A stretch of 64,000 bases of DNA from Stropharia rugosoannulata. Its lineage: Eukaryota; Basidiomycota; Agaricomycetes; Agaricales; Strophariaceae. The stretch is taken from NCBI GenBank assembly GCA_028532985.1, contig JANCIK010000006.1, positions 2,418,001 through 2,482,000 of the forward strand. Reading direction: 5' to 3'. Below the pieces are notes generated by a model. It saw only the letters and a list, made by a program, of their open reading frames with translations, had not been told where the DNA came from and did no database searches. Of this stretch, positions 1 through 12,524 are shown one piece after another. The first letter of the stretch is position 1. The number at the start of each line of letters is the position of its first letter. The translations under genes were made by a program, and so were the position numbers.

Positions 1-3000
1 TGGGGAATGCGCGCTCTTTCTCCTTTCAACAACTCTCTAACACCGATATCATTCTGCTTCGTCTGATTGGAGATATCAGTCCCCAACGTTGCTATTATCC
101 CAGTGTTCTTCGAAGAATGCAAATCACGGAATGGTCCCCTCATCTTCCGGTTCTCACTCAGCATAGGCTCTTTGATACAGCAGCATTGAAAGTTATAGAC
201 CATGCAAGATCCCTGACCGTTTTCCCTGACTTGTTTATCGAGCTTCCCTCTTGGACGCCAAGGAGCGAACCTGTCTTGAGGGGACGAGCAGCGCGACAAG
301 CTGTCTTCTATCCAGGAGAAGCGTTATCGTCAGCTTGCGATTCTAGTTATCGGTCTCGAGGCTCAATACATGGTTCGAAAGGCGAAATGGAGGCCAGTAA
401 GATATCAAGACTGGTATATAACTGGCCTATAGGCATTGGAGGCACTGACTCCAGACACTTAACCATACTCAGTACTTTTGAGAAGTGGGGTTTTGTAAAG
501 GGAACAGGTGATCACATATCACTGGCGTACGCACAAGAGTGGCTGACCTTCAGCTTAAATGATCACTGGATGAAAATCTACGAGACGTGTCGCCACATTC
601 ACGACTCCAGCTCTAAGTTTAAATTGATGTTCTCATTTGCTGCTCTTGCTTACAGAGAAGAGCCTGACATTGAACAAAATTTGCCTATTCTCCTGGCATG
701 TGCGACACTTCCGTCGTCGCAGCTAGAACAACCTCCCCACCACGACTCATATGACCTCAGTGAAGGGTATGTTCCAAGACCGGATCGCGTAACCTCAATG
801 GTTGTCGCCCATGTTCATACATTGGAACATAGTCCTGTTGCATCAAATCTTCGTCAAATCGTTACTGAGAATTATGATGCGTTCCAGAGGCGTCGTAGTC
901 AACATTATCAAGAGCTTTCGCGTACACAAGTCAACATCGCCGTTAACAACTTGATGGCGCAATGGCCCAACTCCAGTCCTCGCCTACTATTTGCAAACGA
1001 AGAAAGTGGAAGAGGGTGGTTTCGATCCGAGGAAATGATGACACAAGTACAAACATATTTTCAGCGTTGCTTTAACAATAGCGACCTCAAAGAATTCGCT
1101 TCGTGTGTGTCAAGAACATTACAAGGTTGCACGGTGTTTTCTATGGATGAGTATGCCGTCCCACAGTTGGAGTACTCATCACTAATACCTGTTATGCCCG
1201 TGAACAAGTTATCGCCATTCACATTGGATAGTCTCTTGTTGGATAGGTGTACTAAACCAATCATACCACGAAGGTCGCGTGCTTTCAGTAACTTCAGAGA
1301 GCAGGCATCTCAAGTCAGAGGGTCAGGGAAACCTGTCGAAACGCTCATGCTTAGCAAACTGGTTGGGCAATTCAGGCGCAACCATTCATCAACTCTACAG
1401 CAGATCTACCACCGCCGGCTTGAGGAAAGTCAACAGGAACTAGAAGGACAACCAGTGTCGACAATACCAAGCGAATGTATCCCTCCAATGAGCGTTTGCA
1501 TTACATACAGTGGGCATTGTCAGAACCGCCTGCGCAGGATTTTGGAGTCAATTTGCCATGCTTTGGAGCCGATTTATGTCGAGGAAAAGATTATCAAAGC
1601 TGTTGGCCTTTGGCCTCCCATATCAAAGCGCCTATTGCTTCAACTCCTGTCTACAGATGGCCTTGGAAATTGGTCAGATACGCTCATTGCATTAGGCGAA
1701 GCATATCTCGAGTTTCAGCATGCACAACGATTAGTTTGGTTTTCGTTACGCTCCGATGTCAATAATTTCTACAAGGAGCTCGACAACACGTCGTTCAACT
1801 CAATTGATGCCAAAAAATATCCTATATGGTTAACTATACAGGTGAACATATTGAAGTTATTACTTTTCTGAGAAGTAGATTGACTTTCGTGCGCTTTAGA
1901 TTCAAGGAAATTTTCTTGCTCGCCCTCTTCAATCTCAAGTAGCGATAGAAATGGTATCGCCCTCTTCACGTCAGAGCACGACATTACAGCTTAACATGGG
2001 TGAGGGAAAGTCCCATGTAATAGTTCCTCTTGTCGCAGCTGCTCTGGCAGACTCTCAAAAACTGGTTCGCATTGTTGTTCTCAAATCGCTCGCAAAGCAA
2101 ATGTTCCAATCACTCGTCGAGCGTCTAGCTGGTCTTCCCAACCGACAGATCTTCTTCCTTCCATTCTCGCGCGATGTCAAGCCCACTGCGCAAACAATCC
2201 GCATTATCCGTGATCTATTCCAAGAATGTGCTCGAGTCAAAGGAATTTTGGTCGCCCAGCCGGAGCATATTCTTTCCTTCAAATTGATGGTCGTCGATGA
2301 GATATTATCTGTCGGAGCAGGTAGTGGTAATAAAGTTTCACAGGAATTGCAGATAGCGCAGACTTGGATGGCATCTAACTCACGAGATGTTTTGGATGAA
2401 AGCGATGAGCTCCTTCATGTCCGATACCAGCTCATATACACCACGGATCAACAGCAACAGCTGGATGGCGGGTCAGATCGCTGGACGAGAATACAGGGGG
2501 TATTTGGCCTTGTGCGTCGACATATGAAGACGCTGCACATAATATTCCCCGAAGAGGTCGAGCTTGTTGAGAAGTACACCTCTAACAGTGGCAAAGGTCA
2601 CTTTCCGCACTTCCGTTTATTGGGATCCTGTGCATCAACCGCGCTTGTTTCTCTAGTAACCGAGGACGTTTTAAATGGAGAACTGGATAGCTTAACATTT
2701 ACTAATCTTGGCACAGGATCTTCTCGTCGTCTATCACTTAAACGTTTCATGACAACACTTCGTATCAACACCGAAGATTTTGATGAGGTAAAAACAGTTT
2801 ATGGAGCTAGTGGACTTTGGAAGGGTCTACTTCTGCTTCGTGGCCTCTTAGCACACGGCATCCTTGTATACGTTTTCAGCACACGTCGATGGCGGGTTGA
2901 CTACGGCCTAGATCCGAAACGCTCTCTTCTCGCAGTTCCTTTCAAGGCGAAGGTGAGAAGCAATATCAATCAATCAAGTCATTACATAGTGTGGTTTATT

Positions 3001-5337
3001 AACAAATTTTGTGATGCAGGATGTTCCCAGTCTGCGAAGTGAATTTGGCCACCCAGATATCATTGTTTCCCTGACTTGTCTAACATATTATTATGGAGGC
3101 TTGACCTGCAGTCAAGTCAAAGACTGCTTTGATTTAGTCTACCAACTGGATAACCCATCGCTTGAGTACGAAAGCTGGGTCAAACAAGGGGGAGCGGCTA
3201 TCCCGCAAGCCATTCAACAGCTTAGAGGGGTAAACATGAAGGACACGGATACGTTTACAAAGGACGTCATCCCTGTTTTCCAATACAACAAAGGCACAGT
3301 GGATTTCTACCTTTCTCGGGTCGTTTTCCCGAAGGAGGCCATAGAATTCCCTACAAAACTTGGAACGTCAGGTTGGGATCTAGCAGAGTCCAAGACTCAT
3401 TTCACAACCGGGTTCAGCGGAACGAATGACAATGCCGATCTGCTACCCACTTCAATAGTCCAGAGCGATCCGCTCAATCAGCTTAAAACCAACGCCCAAG
3501 TCTTGGAGTACATACTACGGAAGGAGAACGACCAGTATCTTTGCATGCAGGGACTCAACGGCCAGCCATACTCCGCCACTGAACTTTTAGACGTTCTCGG
3601 TCGTCGACCAGAATCAGAAGAGATCAGGGTTCTGCTTGATGTTGGTGCCCAGGTGTGTCTTTTTGTCTTGCAGAGCGGCACATCCAGTTAATAATATATT
3701 CTATAGATGCTTGAGATGACCAACCAAAAACTTGTCGAACGTTGGTTGTCACTGACGTCTGAGCAGGTCCAAGGAGGCATATTTTTCGATGATTCAGATA
3801 ACCTGACGGTTATTACGCGAAGTGGTTTGCTAGAGCCTTTACACTCGTCCCCTTTACTGCAACAGATTGGCCGATGCATTGTTTATCTTGACGATTCACA
3901 TACAAGGGGTACTGACATCAAGTTCCCGCCTAAATTTCGTGCTATGGTAACTCTGGGCCCAAAGGTCACGAAAGATAAGCTAGTCCAAGGTGAGTTTTTG
4001 AATATTGTTGACAAATCTAATCTAATTTATCGGTAGGCTGCATGAGGATGCGAGGCTTGGGACACGGTCAAACTCTAGTCTTTTGTGCTCCTCCCGAGGT
4101 TGACCGGCAAATACGAAAAGTTGGAAACCTCGACCCACATAGTCCTGTTCAAATTGCCGACGTTCTTTGCTGGGCTATGTCCAACTCATGTAGTGACATC
4201 AAAGATCACATACCGCACTGGGTCCGGCAAGGGTTGTATTACAATATCAGAAGAGATGGATACTCTGCCTTTTCTTCAGGAGGAGATATTCAATCTTTGA
4301 AGACCACCTGGCTTGAAACTGCCGCGCGGACTTTGGACGATATGTATGTCCCCGAGAAGAATAACACAGTGGACATGAATGTTGTAAAAAGTTTTCCTGC
4401 ATTGTACGACCGTCTACAGGAGTTCGGGTTTTCTTCCGTACGTGATGAATCGATGTCGGAGGAACAGGAACGGGAAGTGAGTCACGAGATGGAAGAGGAA
4501 CTTCAATTGGAGAGGCCACCAGAGGTGCCAGCTGCTGTACACAGGCTTGATCCTGAGGTGAAAACCTTTGTTCGCACCGGTTTTGTATGTGGGGGCTCAG
4601 ACTCAACCATTTTCAAGCCACTTATGGAACCAATCTTGTCTACATTCCAGGGAACCACAAGTCGTATACTACGGAACACTTGTCTTCTTGCCACTAGGGA
4701 CTTCATGAGCACTACCCTTCTCAACAAAGAAACATCTCAACTTACGGATTATTTGCGCCCAGTCAACTGGCTTGTCTCTTATGTTCACACTGATGGATCG
4801 CTCTTTCTCGTTGTAATGAGCCCGTTCGAAGTAAACGCCCTCCTCGGAGACATCCGCGAGAGTAATTATGTTCAGCTACATGTCTATGCACCTCGCACAT
4901 CCGAGTCGATGTTATCATTTGACGACCTCGACCTATATTGCGTCCCGTCGCTGCCGCTTGATGAAAAACAATATTCCAAAGTGTCTCTCCGAAGTGATAT
5001 TGGAGTCCAGCTAAACCTCTGGGCAGGACAGTTATACCTGAGTGACTACGCGACTTACCAACGCGTGTGCCTACTCCTTGGTCTATCTTCGACCGAAGGC
5101 TCTGACGGCAGTCAAGCTGTGGATGGAGCTGTGGAACTGGATCGATTTGTACCACCATTTGGACGCGTAGGAGAAATGGCTCGAGTTTGTTTGTTTGACC
5201 AGAGTCCCATTCCAGTGTTGCAGAAACTGTTTGAGTTGAGGAGGAAGGGAATGAGTTTCCAGGCTACACATATGGGTAAGGTCCTACAAGCACGCTTAGT
5301 ATTAGCAAGGGATTTTGAAGAGAAAAGTAGCCACTAG
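1..5337 (+). CDS. DUF3638/DUF3645 giant P-loop protein, 3' part
   Basis: The reading frame is open from base 3, so the gene begins outside the window. Five exons fit: 3-1841, 1900-2952, 3020-3652, 3707-3989 and 4037-5337. All junctions keep frame and give about 1,700 visible residues ending in TAG. The exon 2 product has a Walker-A-like LNMGEGKS and then LDESDE, the DUF3638 signature. RWRVDYGLDP and EFGHPD fit DUF3645. Later come TTGFSGT, YLDDSHTRGTDIK and GCMRMRGLGHGQ. These proteins are large (often over 3,000 residues), common in fungi and protists, and often auto-annotated as ubiquitinyl hydrolases without proof. No protease motif is visible here. ATP binding is inferred from the P-loop. 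The order of motifs resembles SecA-like ATPases (see findings). The true role is unknown. Confidence 0.88.
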
Positions 5338-5530
5338 CATATATACGTACTCGAGTAGGTCTGCTACTACCTCAATCACGCCAAATATTTTGACGACTGT
5401 CAGATATATTAAGGCATACATACATATCATGTACCTTCATGTATGTACCAACAGCTTCAAACGTTGAAGATACTGAATAATAGCAGACATTGTACTTTAC
5501 TTACAGCACCTGATGCAGGATGCGTTTCTG
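5338..5530. other. short tail-to-tail spacer
   Basis: This spacer of 193 bp separates the 3' ends of the DUF3638 gene and P450 copy 1. It is AT-rich with repeated ATACATA words, as expected for overlapping 3' processing regions. No gene is seen. Confidence 0.5.
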
Positions 5531-8060
5531 TCAGATCCGCTCCATGACAATGGGCAGTCTGGGCGCTTCTTCCCCTACGGGTACAGGCGCAACAATTTCG
5601 ACCATCTCCCAATTGATCTCCTTTTCTGCGAGTTTGAAGCGGAATGTCTCGATTAAGGTCAGTAGGACGACCTCTGAAGGGAGAAAGGGAAGTTAGCAGC
5701 AAGTCAGTAGATGCAGCGTTTATGCATGGGTAGACTACCCACTCATTTCCAGCTGAGAGAATTTGAATCCGCTAATTTAAAGTAGTCAATAGGCTATATA
5801 AAACCTGTTACTAAAGGGCACTTACATGCATGCGCGGCTACCACCAATGAACGTCATGCTAAAGAAGAGCATGAGCATACACCAATATTTCCCAGTGATA
5901 TCGGATTGACTTACAGGTGAGAATATACACCTGGAAGATGAGCACCAATCACGGATTCGGGAAGTGGCTTCAGCCATCTGTCTGGATTGAATTTGCCAGC
6001 ATCAGGCCCCCACAGTTCGGGATTGCGGTTAGAGGCCATGATTCCGATTGTGAGTGTTGTGTTGTTGGGTACGAAGACTTCAGATATTTCGCGCCCATCT
6101 TGTCCTTTGATGGGGGTCGCAAGTGGAAGCACGATGTCTTTGCGAGCACTGAGTCAAGGCAAGATGTGAGTTGACCGGTAGTAATAGGACAAGAGACGGT
6201 ACGCACACTCTCCTCACGAGAGGAACGGGGGCGTGTCTAGAAGCAATAAATGAGCAAATTGGTAAGCTAGAAGAAAGCTTGACGCTTGCAGTCTGAGAGT
6301 TTCACGACAGAATGCGTCGAGATATGGCAGGTTAACGAGTTCGTCGTAGGTCAAGTTTTCACCGTGTTTCGCGTCTTTAGCAGCTTTGATCTCGGCCCTG
6401 AGCCTGTCCTGCATGTCTTGGTGGATAGCCAAAAGATGCAGGGTGCGGGATAGTGCGCTGGAAGTCGTGTCCATTGCCGCATATATCATAGTTCTTGAGA
6501 CAAAGAGCAAAGCTTAGAGGTGTCAAACCACAAAGGTGCGTCACTTACGACATCTGCCCAAGAATCTCCTCTTCGGTCAGACTATCCTCCTTCGACGCCG
6601 ACATGTTTGCCTTGACTGAAATACCTGTCAGTGTCTGCGTCATGGAAAAACAATATAGAAACACGGCGTACGAAGGATGCTCAGGAAGTCCTTGCCGCGT
6701 CCGACCTGCCTAGCTAGTGCCTCGTCACCCTCTGCCAGTGCCTTTTTCTTCATGGCGTAGATGTCGGTCGAGGTCTTGGTGAGAACATCTACGATATCGC
6801 GGACGTCGTGGACATTTTTCCAGGGGACGAGGTCAACTATGAAGCGACGGAAACTCCCGCTTCCGATCTTGGACAAGGGGGGTAGTAAGTATGTGGTTGT
6901 GAGTCGCAGTTTGCCCCAGGCAAGTCTTGAAAAGCAAAATTATTTCACGAAATAGACGAGGAGGGAAGCGGACGCACTCGAGGCTCTTTGCAGCTTTGCT
7001 GTAAGGATGAGGTGCCTTGTCCTCTGTCATCGAGTCGAACGAGTAACCGAGGCCACTTTGGCCTATCAATTCGAGCGCTGTGCGCGTCATCCATGACAGA
7101 ATGTCAATCTGTACGCGATGTTAGATCAAGCGACAGCGACTTCACAATTTACTAACCTCAGTGGGTTTGTCTTGCACTCTGGTCAGCAATGCACCGCGAA
7201 GCTGATAACATTGAGGTCAGGCCAGACAACACGAATGTAAAACAATCGCAATACCTTCTCAGTGACATCGTAGAAAATAGGCACTGGGTAGACGTGTTTC
7301 AGAATGATAGGAATGGAGGCAGTAAGCTGACGGATCCTTACTCATATTGCGCATATGGGTAGTCGAGAAAATGGGGTTAAGCATCTTGCGCTGCTTGCGA
7401 TGTTGTTCACCAAGTGTCGCCAATAATCCAGGCCCATAGACGACACCGTTGCCTCTGAGAGGTCATCAGTCTCAGGATACGGTTGTCTGCGTACAGGTTA
7501 CATACTGGATCCATTGGGGGGTTTCTTCGTAGACGTCCTGATCCTATGTACGCGACGCTTGTTTGAGGATTACATGTCAGCATACACATCAAAACTCTAC
7601 AGACCTTGACAAAAATATGGTGCAGGGCCTTGGGGTCGAACACGTATAGTTCATTTTCCTACATTGTGCGTCAGCAAAAAATTGGTGGCGGTCGCAGTGG
7701 CGAACTTACACCGAACATGGCTTTGATCTTCATAACTCCACCGTCTAGACGCCGATCATCAATACCACCAATAACGCAGTCATCAATAGGGAATAGTTAC
7801 ACGTCTCCGTCAGTTTCTTGTGGTAATCCCATGCATTGTTGTTGAAGAAACTCTCAAACACGCCTGCGCCCGTCGTTCTTAGAATCGATACGATTAGTGA
7901 CGCAAAAGAGAGGTTGCAAACCTGTCAACCACGACTCGGAGGGTGGTCCTGGGATGTTTTCCAGAGAGGTCTTGAGGAATCGATCCTTGAATATAGACCA
8001 GATAGTGTACAACGGCAGAAAGACTGCCGCAAATGCTTTTAGAACGAATGTGAGGGACAT
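5531..8060 (-). CDS. cytochrome P450, copy 1
   Basis: This is a microsomal-type monooxygenase split into many short exons. The start is the ATG at 8060 (MSLTFVLKAF), matching MALTQTIGLL of copy 2; an upstream in-frame TTG at 8072 is not a credible start. An N-terminal hydrophobic anchor is followed by the proline hinge ENIPGPP. The I helix reads AAMDTTSSALSR, the K helix ETLR, and the haem loop FIGGSRACIGFKFSQLEMK, split by an intron just before the Gly after the haem Cys. The protein ends PRLPIVMERI then TGA. Fungal P450s of this kind act on secondary metabolites or xenobiotics with an NADPH reductase partner. The substrate cannot be told. Copy 2 lies inverted at 16.6 kb. Confidence 0.92.
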
Positions 8061-10251
8061 GATGCTGTCCAAGGGGAGTCGGGGCCAAGAAAGAGGGTTT
8101 AGTAATGTGGAAGCACCATTGGCTATGTATATGGACCGTCCCTTATGGCATGAGAAGATTGGGCTATATTGAGTATTCAGTCCGGTTGCTGATCAGCGCA
8201 GGGTTCAGCGGGAGCATCAGAATTCAGTCTGCTCGGATTCGCATTTATCGCATATCCAACGCATATCCATACTTTGCTTGACCTCTTAGTACATATCCTA
8301 GGCGTCTTGCATGTCCGAACACCCTTTGTAGACGTTGAGAGAGTATTAGAGCTCTACTCATGGGAACGATCACCACAGGGTTTCTTTGGAATGAAAAGGC
8401 AATCAGCAGTGGAAGAGTCTGGCTGCAACTCTCCATCAAAATTCGCGTACGCCATTTCCAAAAATAGAAATGTATACAAATCAGGTCCGTGATGGTATGG
8501 GCCTGAACGGGTCCAAACGGGGTCAGAACATGGTCCATACACCTAGAAAAGTGCAGAAACGCGTAGCAGACACAGTGGTAGGAATATTACATGATGCGCA
8601 TAAAATATTGGTAAAAGATCCAAAACCGACGTTTCCGCTCAGTGACTTTTTGGTGACTTTGTAGTGAAGGCTGTAGTCACTGTGACCTTGTCCAGAACCT
8701 TGCCGTGACAAAAATGGTGCACACCCTGCTGCAACTGTATGTGAGTGGGGACCGTGATAAAAATCACTTGTTCGCCCAGAGCCATTCTATGGATCAGTTG
8801 GTACTTGGTCAGGAATCCAGTACTTACTACTCAGTACTTATGTACTCTAGAAGTTGTCTAGAAATTGTCACTATGTATCAGTGATCAAAACTTCCGAGTT
8901 ATAACCCCGAGAAAACTGATTCGGTACGATGCTTGAAGTTGATCCGAATAAGTACATAGGTTTATCTTTACTACATAGCTCCAGAGTGCCCCTAATATAT
9001 GTATGACATTTCATGAAAAAGTGAATCATGATAGCTCCTGCCAGGTGAACGAATGGTAGCAGGGAATAACAGTATATCCACCTTGCGAACAGTCCTATGA
9101 ATTTTCTATGCAGCCTTACAGCTTCAAGATAAAGTTCATGTATTTACTGCGGTCCAACAATTGTCCAACAATGTACCGAAGATTTTACCAGAAAGCAGTG
9201 CAGGGAGTCGGGCCTTGGTGAGACCTGAAGCTTGAAGGCCTGATCTCTACTGAGAAATTTACGTAAAAGCACAATAACTGCATGGATAGGCGTGGATGTA
9301 TGCTTGAAATGGTGTGCCACAAACATTTAAAAGTTCGTCGAGAATGACTTCCTTTCTACATATAGACGTGACTCGGCGATACTTATAATTAAGTGATGCA
9401 CCCCTTGCCACTAACACTCACCCAATTCATGGAAACTGACTCAGTTGCTGTCATATGCGGTCAATTTATGTGAGAGCTACGAAAATTTTCTGAGGGGATA
9501 TGTCCCAGGAATAACAGATTATGAGGCAGTCGTGACGATGGAAAATACAATGCAGGAATTAGTTCTACGACCTTGACCTCAAGTCCTCATAGCTAAAACC
9601 ATAGTACTACTCCGGTAGGCAAGCGGTGAGATCTTTTGGCTAAGATTATCAATTCCAATACATACAAGGTCGGCAGAAGGAGGTGACACTCCCGGAAAGC
9701 GCTTTATTTTTTTTTCCATTCAAGTTCGCGTTCTCACAGTGATCCGATGTCTACATTCCGTTTAGTGGCACTCATCCAATTGACGAAGGTCTAATTAAAA
9801 CGACAAGACCACGAGGCAGCTGGGCGATGCTTGTTCCCTCGTACTTGTGCTTCTCTTGGTTGGCGCCGTGAAAGGATCTCCTCGTGGTCCTTGGATGTGC
9901 CCAAATATGGTCCTAGCAGAACACTGCCCGGTCGGCGGTTGACACGCGGAGGCGCTCGATCAACGCTTGGTATAGCGCGCATAGGATATTTCAAGGATAT
10001 TTCCACACAAATTGGGACAACAAATAGGCGCACTGACAGAAAATGAGAGCCATCGAGTCAGATTTTCCTCGCACGAATCACCAGAGCGGCAATTTGTTCT
10101 AAGAAGCAACCTTATCGAGCGCTTTCGCATCGCCGCTCGCTCCGGGCAGTGCACACCCCATGCCTTCGATTGCAGGCATGCTTGTTATATAAATGAGGGT
10201 AGTTAGCCCTTCCATCCACCACCGCCCACCTGCTCCCTTTCGCCCACCAAG
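8061..10251. other. gene-poor 2.2 kb intergenic stretch
   Basis: No reading frame here has codon structure, splice signals or family resemblance that I trust. The sequence is AT-rich, with small local echoes such as the repeated word GTACTTA near 8835 and a tandem GTCCAACAAT pair near 9150. The last 70 bases hold a TATATAA-like box (about 10188) that probably serves the BCS1-like gene starting at 10252. Confidence 0.4.
10186..10194 (+). promoter_or_regulatory. TATA-like box of the BCS1-type gene
   Basis: The word TATATAAAT sits about 60 bp before the ATG at 10252, a typical distance for a TATA element in a fungal promoter with a short leader. This is inference from position and sequence only. 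Confidence 0.35.
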
Positions 10252-12361
10252 ATGGCTACGGCTTTTCTTATGGCCCAGCAAGTTTTTTCTTCTCTTGGGG
10301 GGAATGCATGTCTTAATGCGACAGCGGTTAACGGTACTGCGGCTCAAGGTAGCACAGGCCCTATGGAATTCCCCACAGATTTTTCATCCCTGATTTCCTT
10401 CCTCCTCTCTGCCTCGGCTTTGAGCAATTGGCTTAAGCTCGCTTTATTTGGAAGTCTCCTGGAAACCTGCAGGCGTCTTGTGTTCCACTTTTACTACAAG
10501 CTCTACAATTCCATCTTTATCACCGCCCGATTCGAGGAGGAAGATTCAAGTTACAGTGTGTCGAAATCCTTCCAATACCATTTTGAAAAAAGCTGATTCC
10601 CATCATCATCTCTAGATTGGATGATGCTTTGGTTAGCGGCCCAACCTTCGTGGAGTACGTCGCATGCATTTAATCTAAACAATTATCAGACGTATTGATC
10701 TTCATTGACAGGGAAAGCGCGCGATGTGCAGATCAGCACACGTTCATTTGGGCTGAACAACAGTGCCGTAATGATCGATGGCGAAGACGATGATCCAAGC
10801 AATGTCGTGAACACAAATCGCCAACTGGCCTACATCCCGTCTCTCACCTCGTCCCATTCATTCTGGTACAACAAGCACTGGGTGCGAGTAACGCGAAGCC
10901 AGCAAGACGGTGGCTACTACGGCCGTAAGGAAGATGTGCTGGAGTTGTGGTACGCACTTTGCGTCATATTCTCGAACCTGGATTTATTTCTGTTCTTTTA
11001 TTATTAGCATTATGTCGCTTGATCACAGCGTCCTCAACAGCATCTTGCGCGAGGCTAAAAAGGCATACATGGCCGCTCAAGAACATATGATCTCTGTGTA
11101 CGTTTCTGATACGTCGAACAATTGGCGTCACATCGCTTCTCGGCCTAAACGCCCCCTGAATTCAATCGTGCTGGACCCCGGTATTAAGGATCTACTCATT
11201 GACGACGCGCGCGACTTCCTGGAAAGTAAGGGCTGGTACGCTGCTCGTGGAATTCCGTTTCGTCGTGGATATCTCTTGGTACGGTTTTTCGAACGTTTAG
11301 AAAGAAGCGTAGCTGAGCTATTTTTTACCCTTAGTACGGCGCTCCTGGGTCGGGTAAGACAAGTATTATACACAGTTTAGCGGGAGAGCTTGGTTTGGAT
11401 GTCTATGTCGTCTCGCTTTCACGCGTTGGTATGGATGATACATCTCTGGGAGAAATTATTGCCGAGCTCCCTGGTAAGCGCAAGGGTCCTTCTCATCCTG
11501 TGAATGAATCTAACTCAAGCAACAGAAAAGTGCATTGCGCTCATGGAAGACATTGATGCAGCTTTCAGCCAAACTCTAAATCGCGATGAAGACTTGAGCG
11601 ATGCAGAGGAGTCAAACGATAAAGAGAAAAAGAAAGATCCTCGCAAGTCGCAGTCCGCTCCTCCTCCAACTACTAGTCGAGTCACTCTGAGTGGACTGTT
11701 GAATGCCCTCGACGGTGTCGGCGCTCAGGAAGGCCGTATCCTGTTTGCCACTACAAACAAGTATACCTCGCTTGATCCGGCTCTTTGCCGCCCTGGGCGT
11801 ATGGACATCCACATCGAGTTCAAGCTTGCCAGTCGTTACCAGGCCCGTGAACTCTACCGCTGCTTCTACCTTCCTGACCAAGATGATGGGACAAATAAAG
11901 TCAAACCAAAGAAAGAAAAGAATGTCGACGATGATGGTGATTCTGACTCGGGATATTCCACTATCAGTGAAAAAGAAAAAGAAAACTGTCCCCCATCGCC
12001 TTCGGAATCCAGCCCTCTTTCGCCCCCGGCAAGTGCGACCAGTTTCAGTGGATCGTCACACCGTGCTCGTCCGCCAAAACTTTCCCTTCGCAAGGTAGAC
12101 CTGCTCGCAGACAGGTTCGCAGCGGCTATCCCAGAGCGCGAGTTTTCTATGGCTACCCTCCAAGGATATCTGATGGCATACAAAGTGAGGCCTTTTGATG
12201 CTGTCCGAGATGCTGCAGGGTGGGTAGAGAAGGAAAGAGCAGAACGAATCTCCAAGTCAAAGTTCTCTTCGAACACACCCAAAATCCAAAAAACAGAGGA
12301 AGATAAAGAAGAGGGGAAGGCAGAAGCCATCGCGACTCCGGGTGAAGAGATATCGAGTTGA
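10252..12361 (+). CDS. BCS1-type AAA ATPase
   Basis: The family is the mitochondrial chaperone BCS1, which inserts the Rieske protein into complex III; fungi also carry many divergent paralogs. Exon 1 encodes an N-terminal hydrophobic segment around residues 45-75, followed by the BCS1_N region (WMMLWLAAQPSW, RDVQISTRSFG). The AAA core starts RPLNSIVLDPG, then Walker A YGAPGSGKTS (split from the previous exon by an intron near 11280-11335), Walker B ALMEDIDAAF, sensor LFATTNK and PGRMD. Six or more exons fit, ending in TGA at 12361. An acidic serine-rich insert follows Walker B, and a second long Lys/Asp/Ser-rich insert (about 11885-12070) interrupts the C-terminal part. These inserts suggest a fungal paralog rather than orthodox BCS1. 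Confidence 0.9.
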
Positions 12362-12524
12362 GCAACATATTGCTTGTTGTCTTGATTTCTTGAACACGAT
12401 ACTGTACCATACCACAACCATTGATACTAACTTCATGTACCTGTTTGCAATTGTACCTATACATTACATTCCATGTAAAATTGTGACTGGTGAAAGAAAG
12501 AGAAATTTATCCCGCACAATTAAA

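Noticed and set aside
8061..8072. Upstream in-frame TTG codon as an alternative start for P450 copy 1
   Set aside because: Nuclear fungal genes start at ATG; the ATG at 8060 aligns with the start of copy 2.
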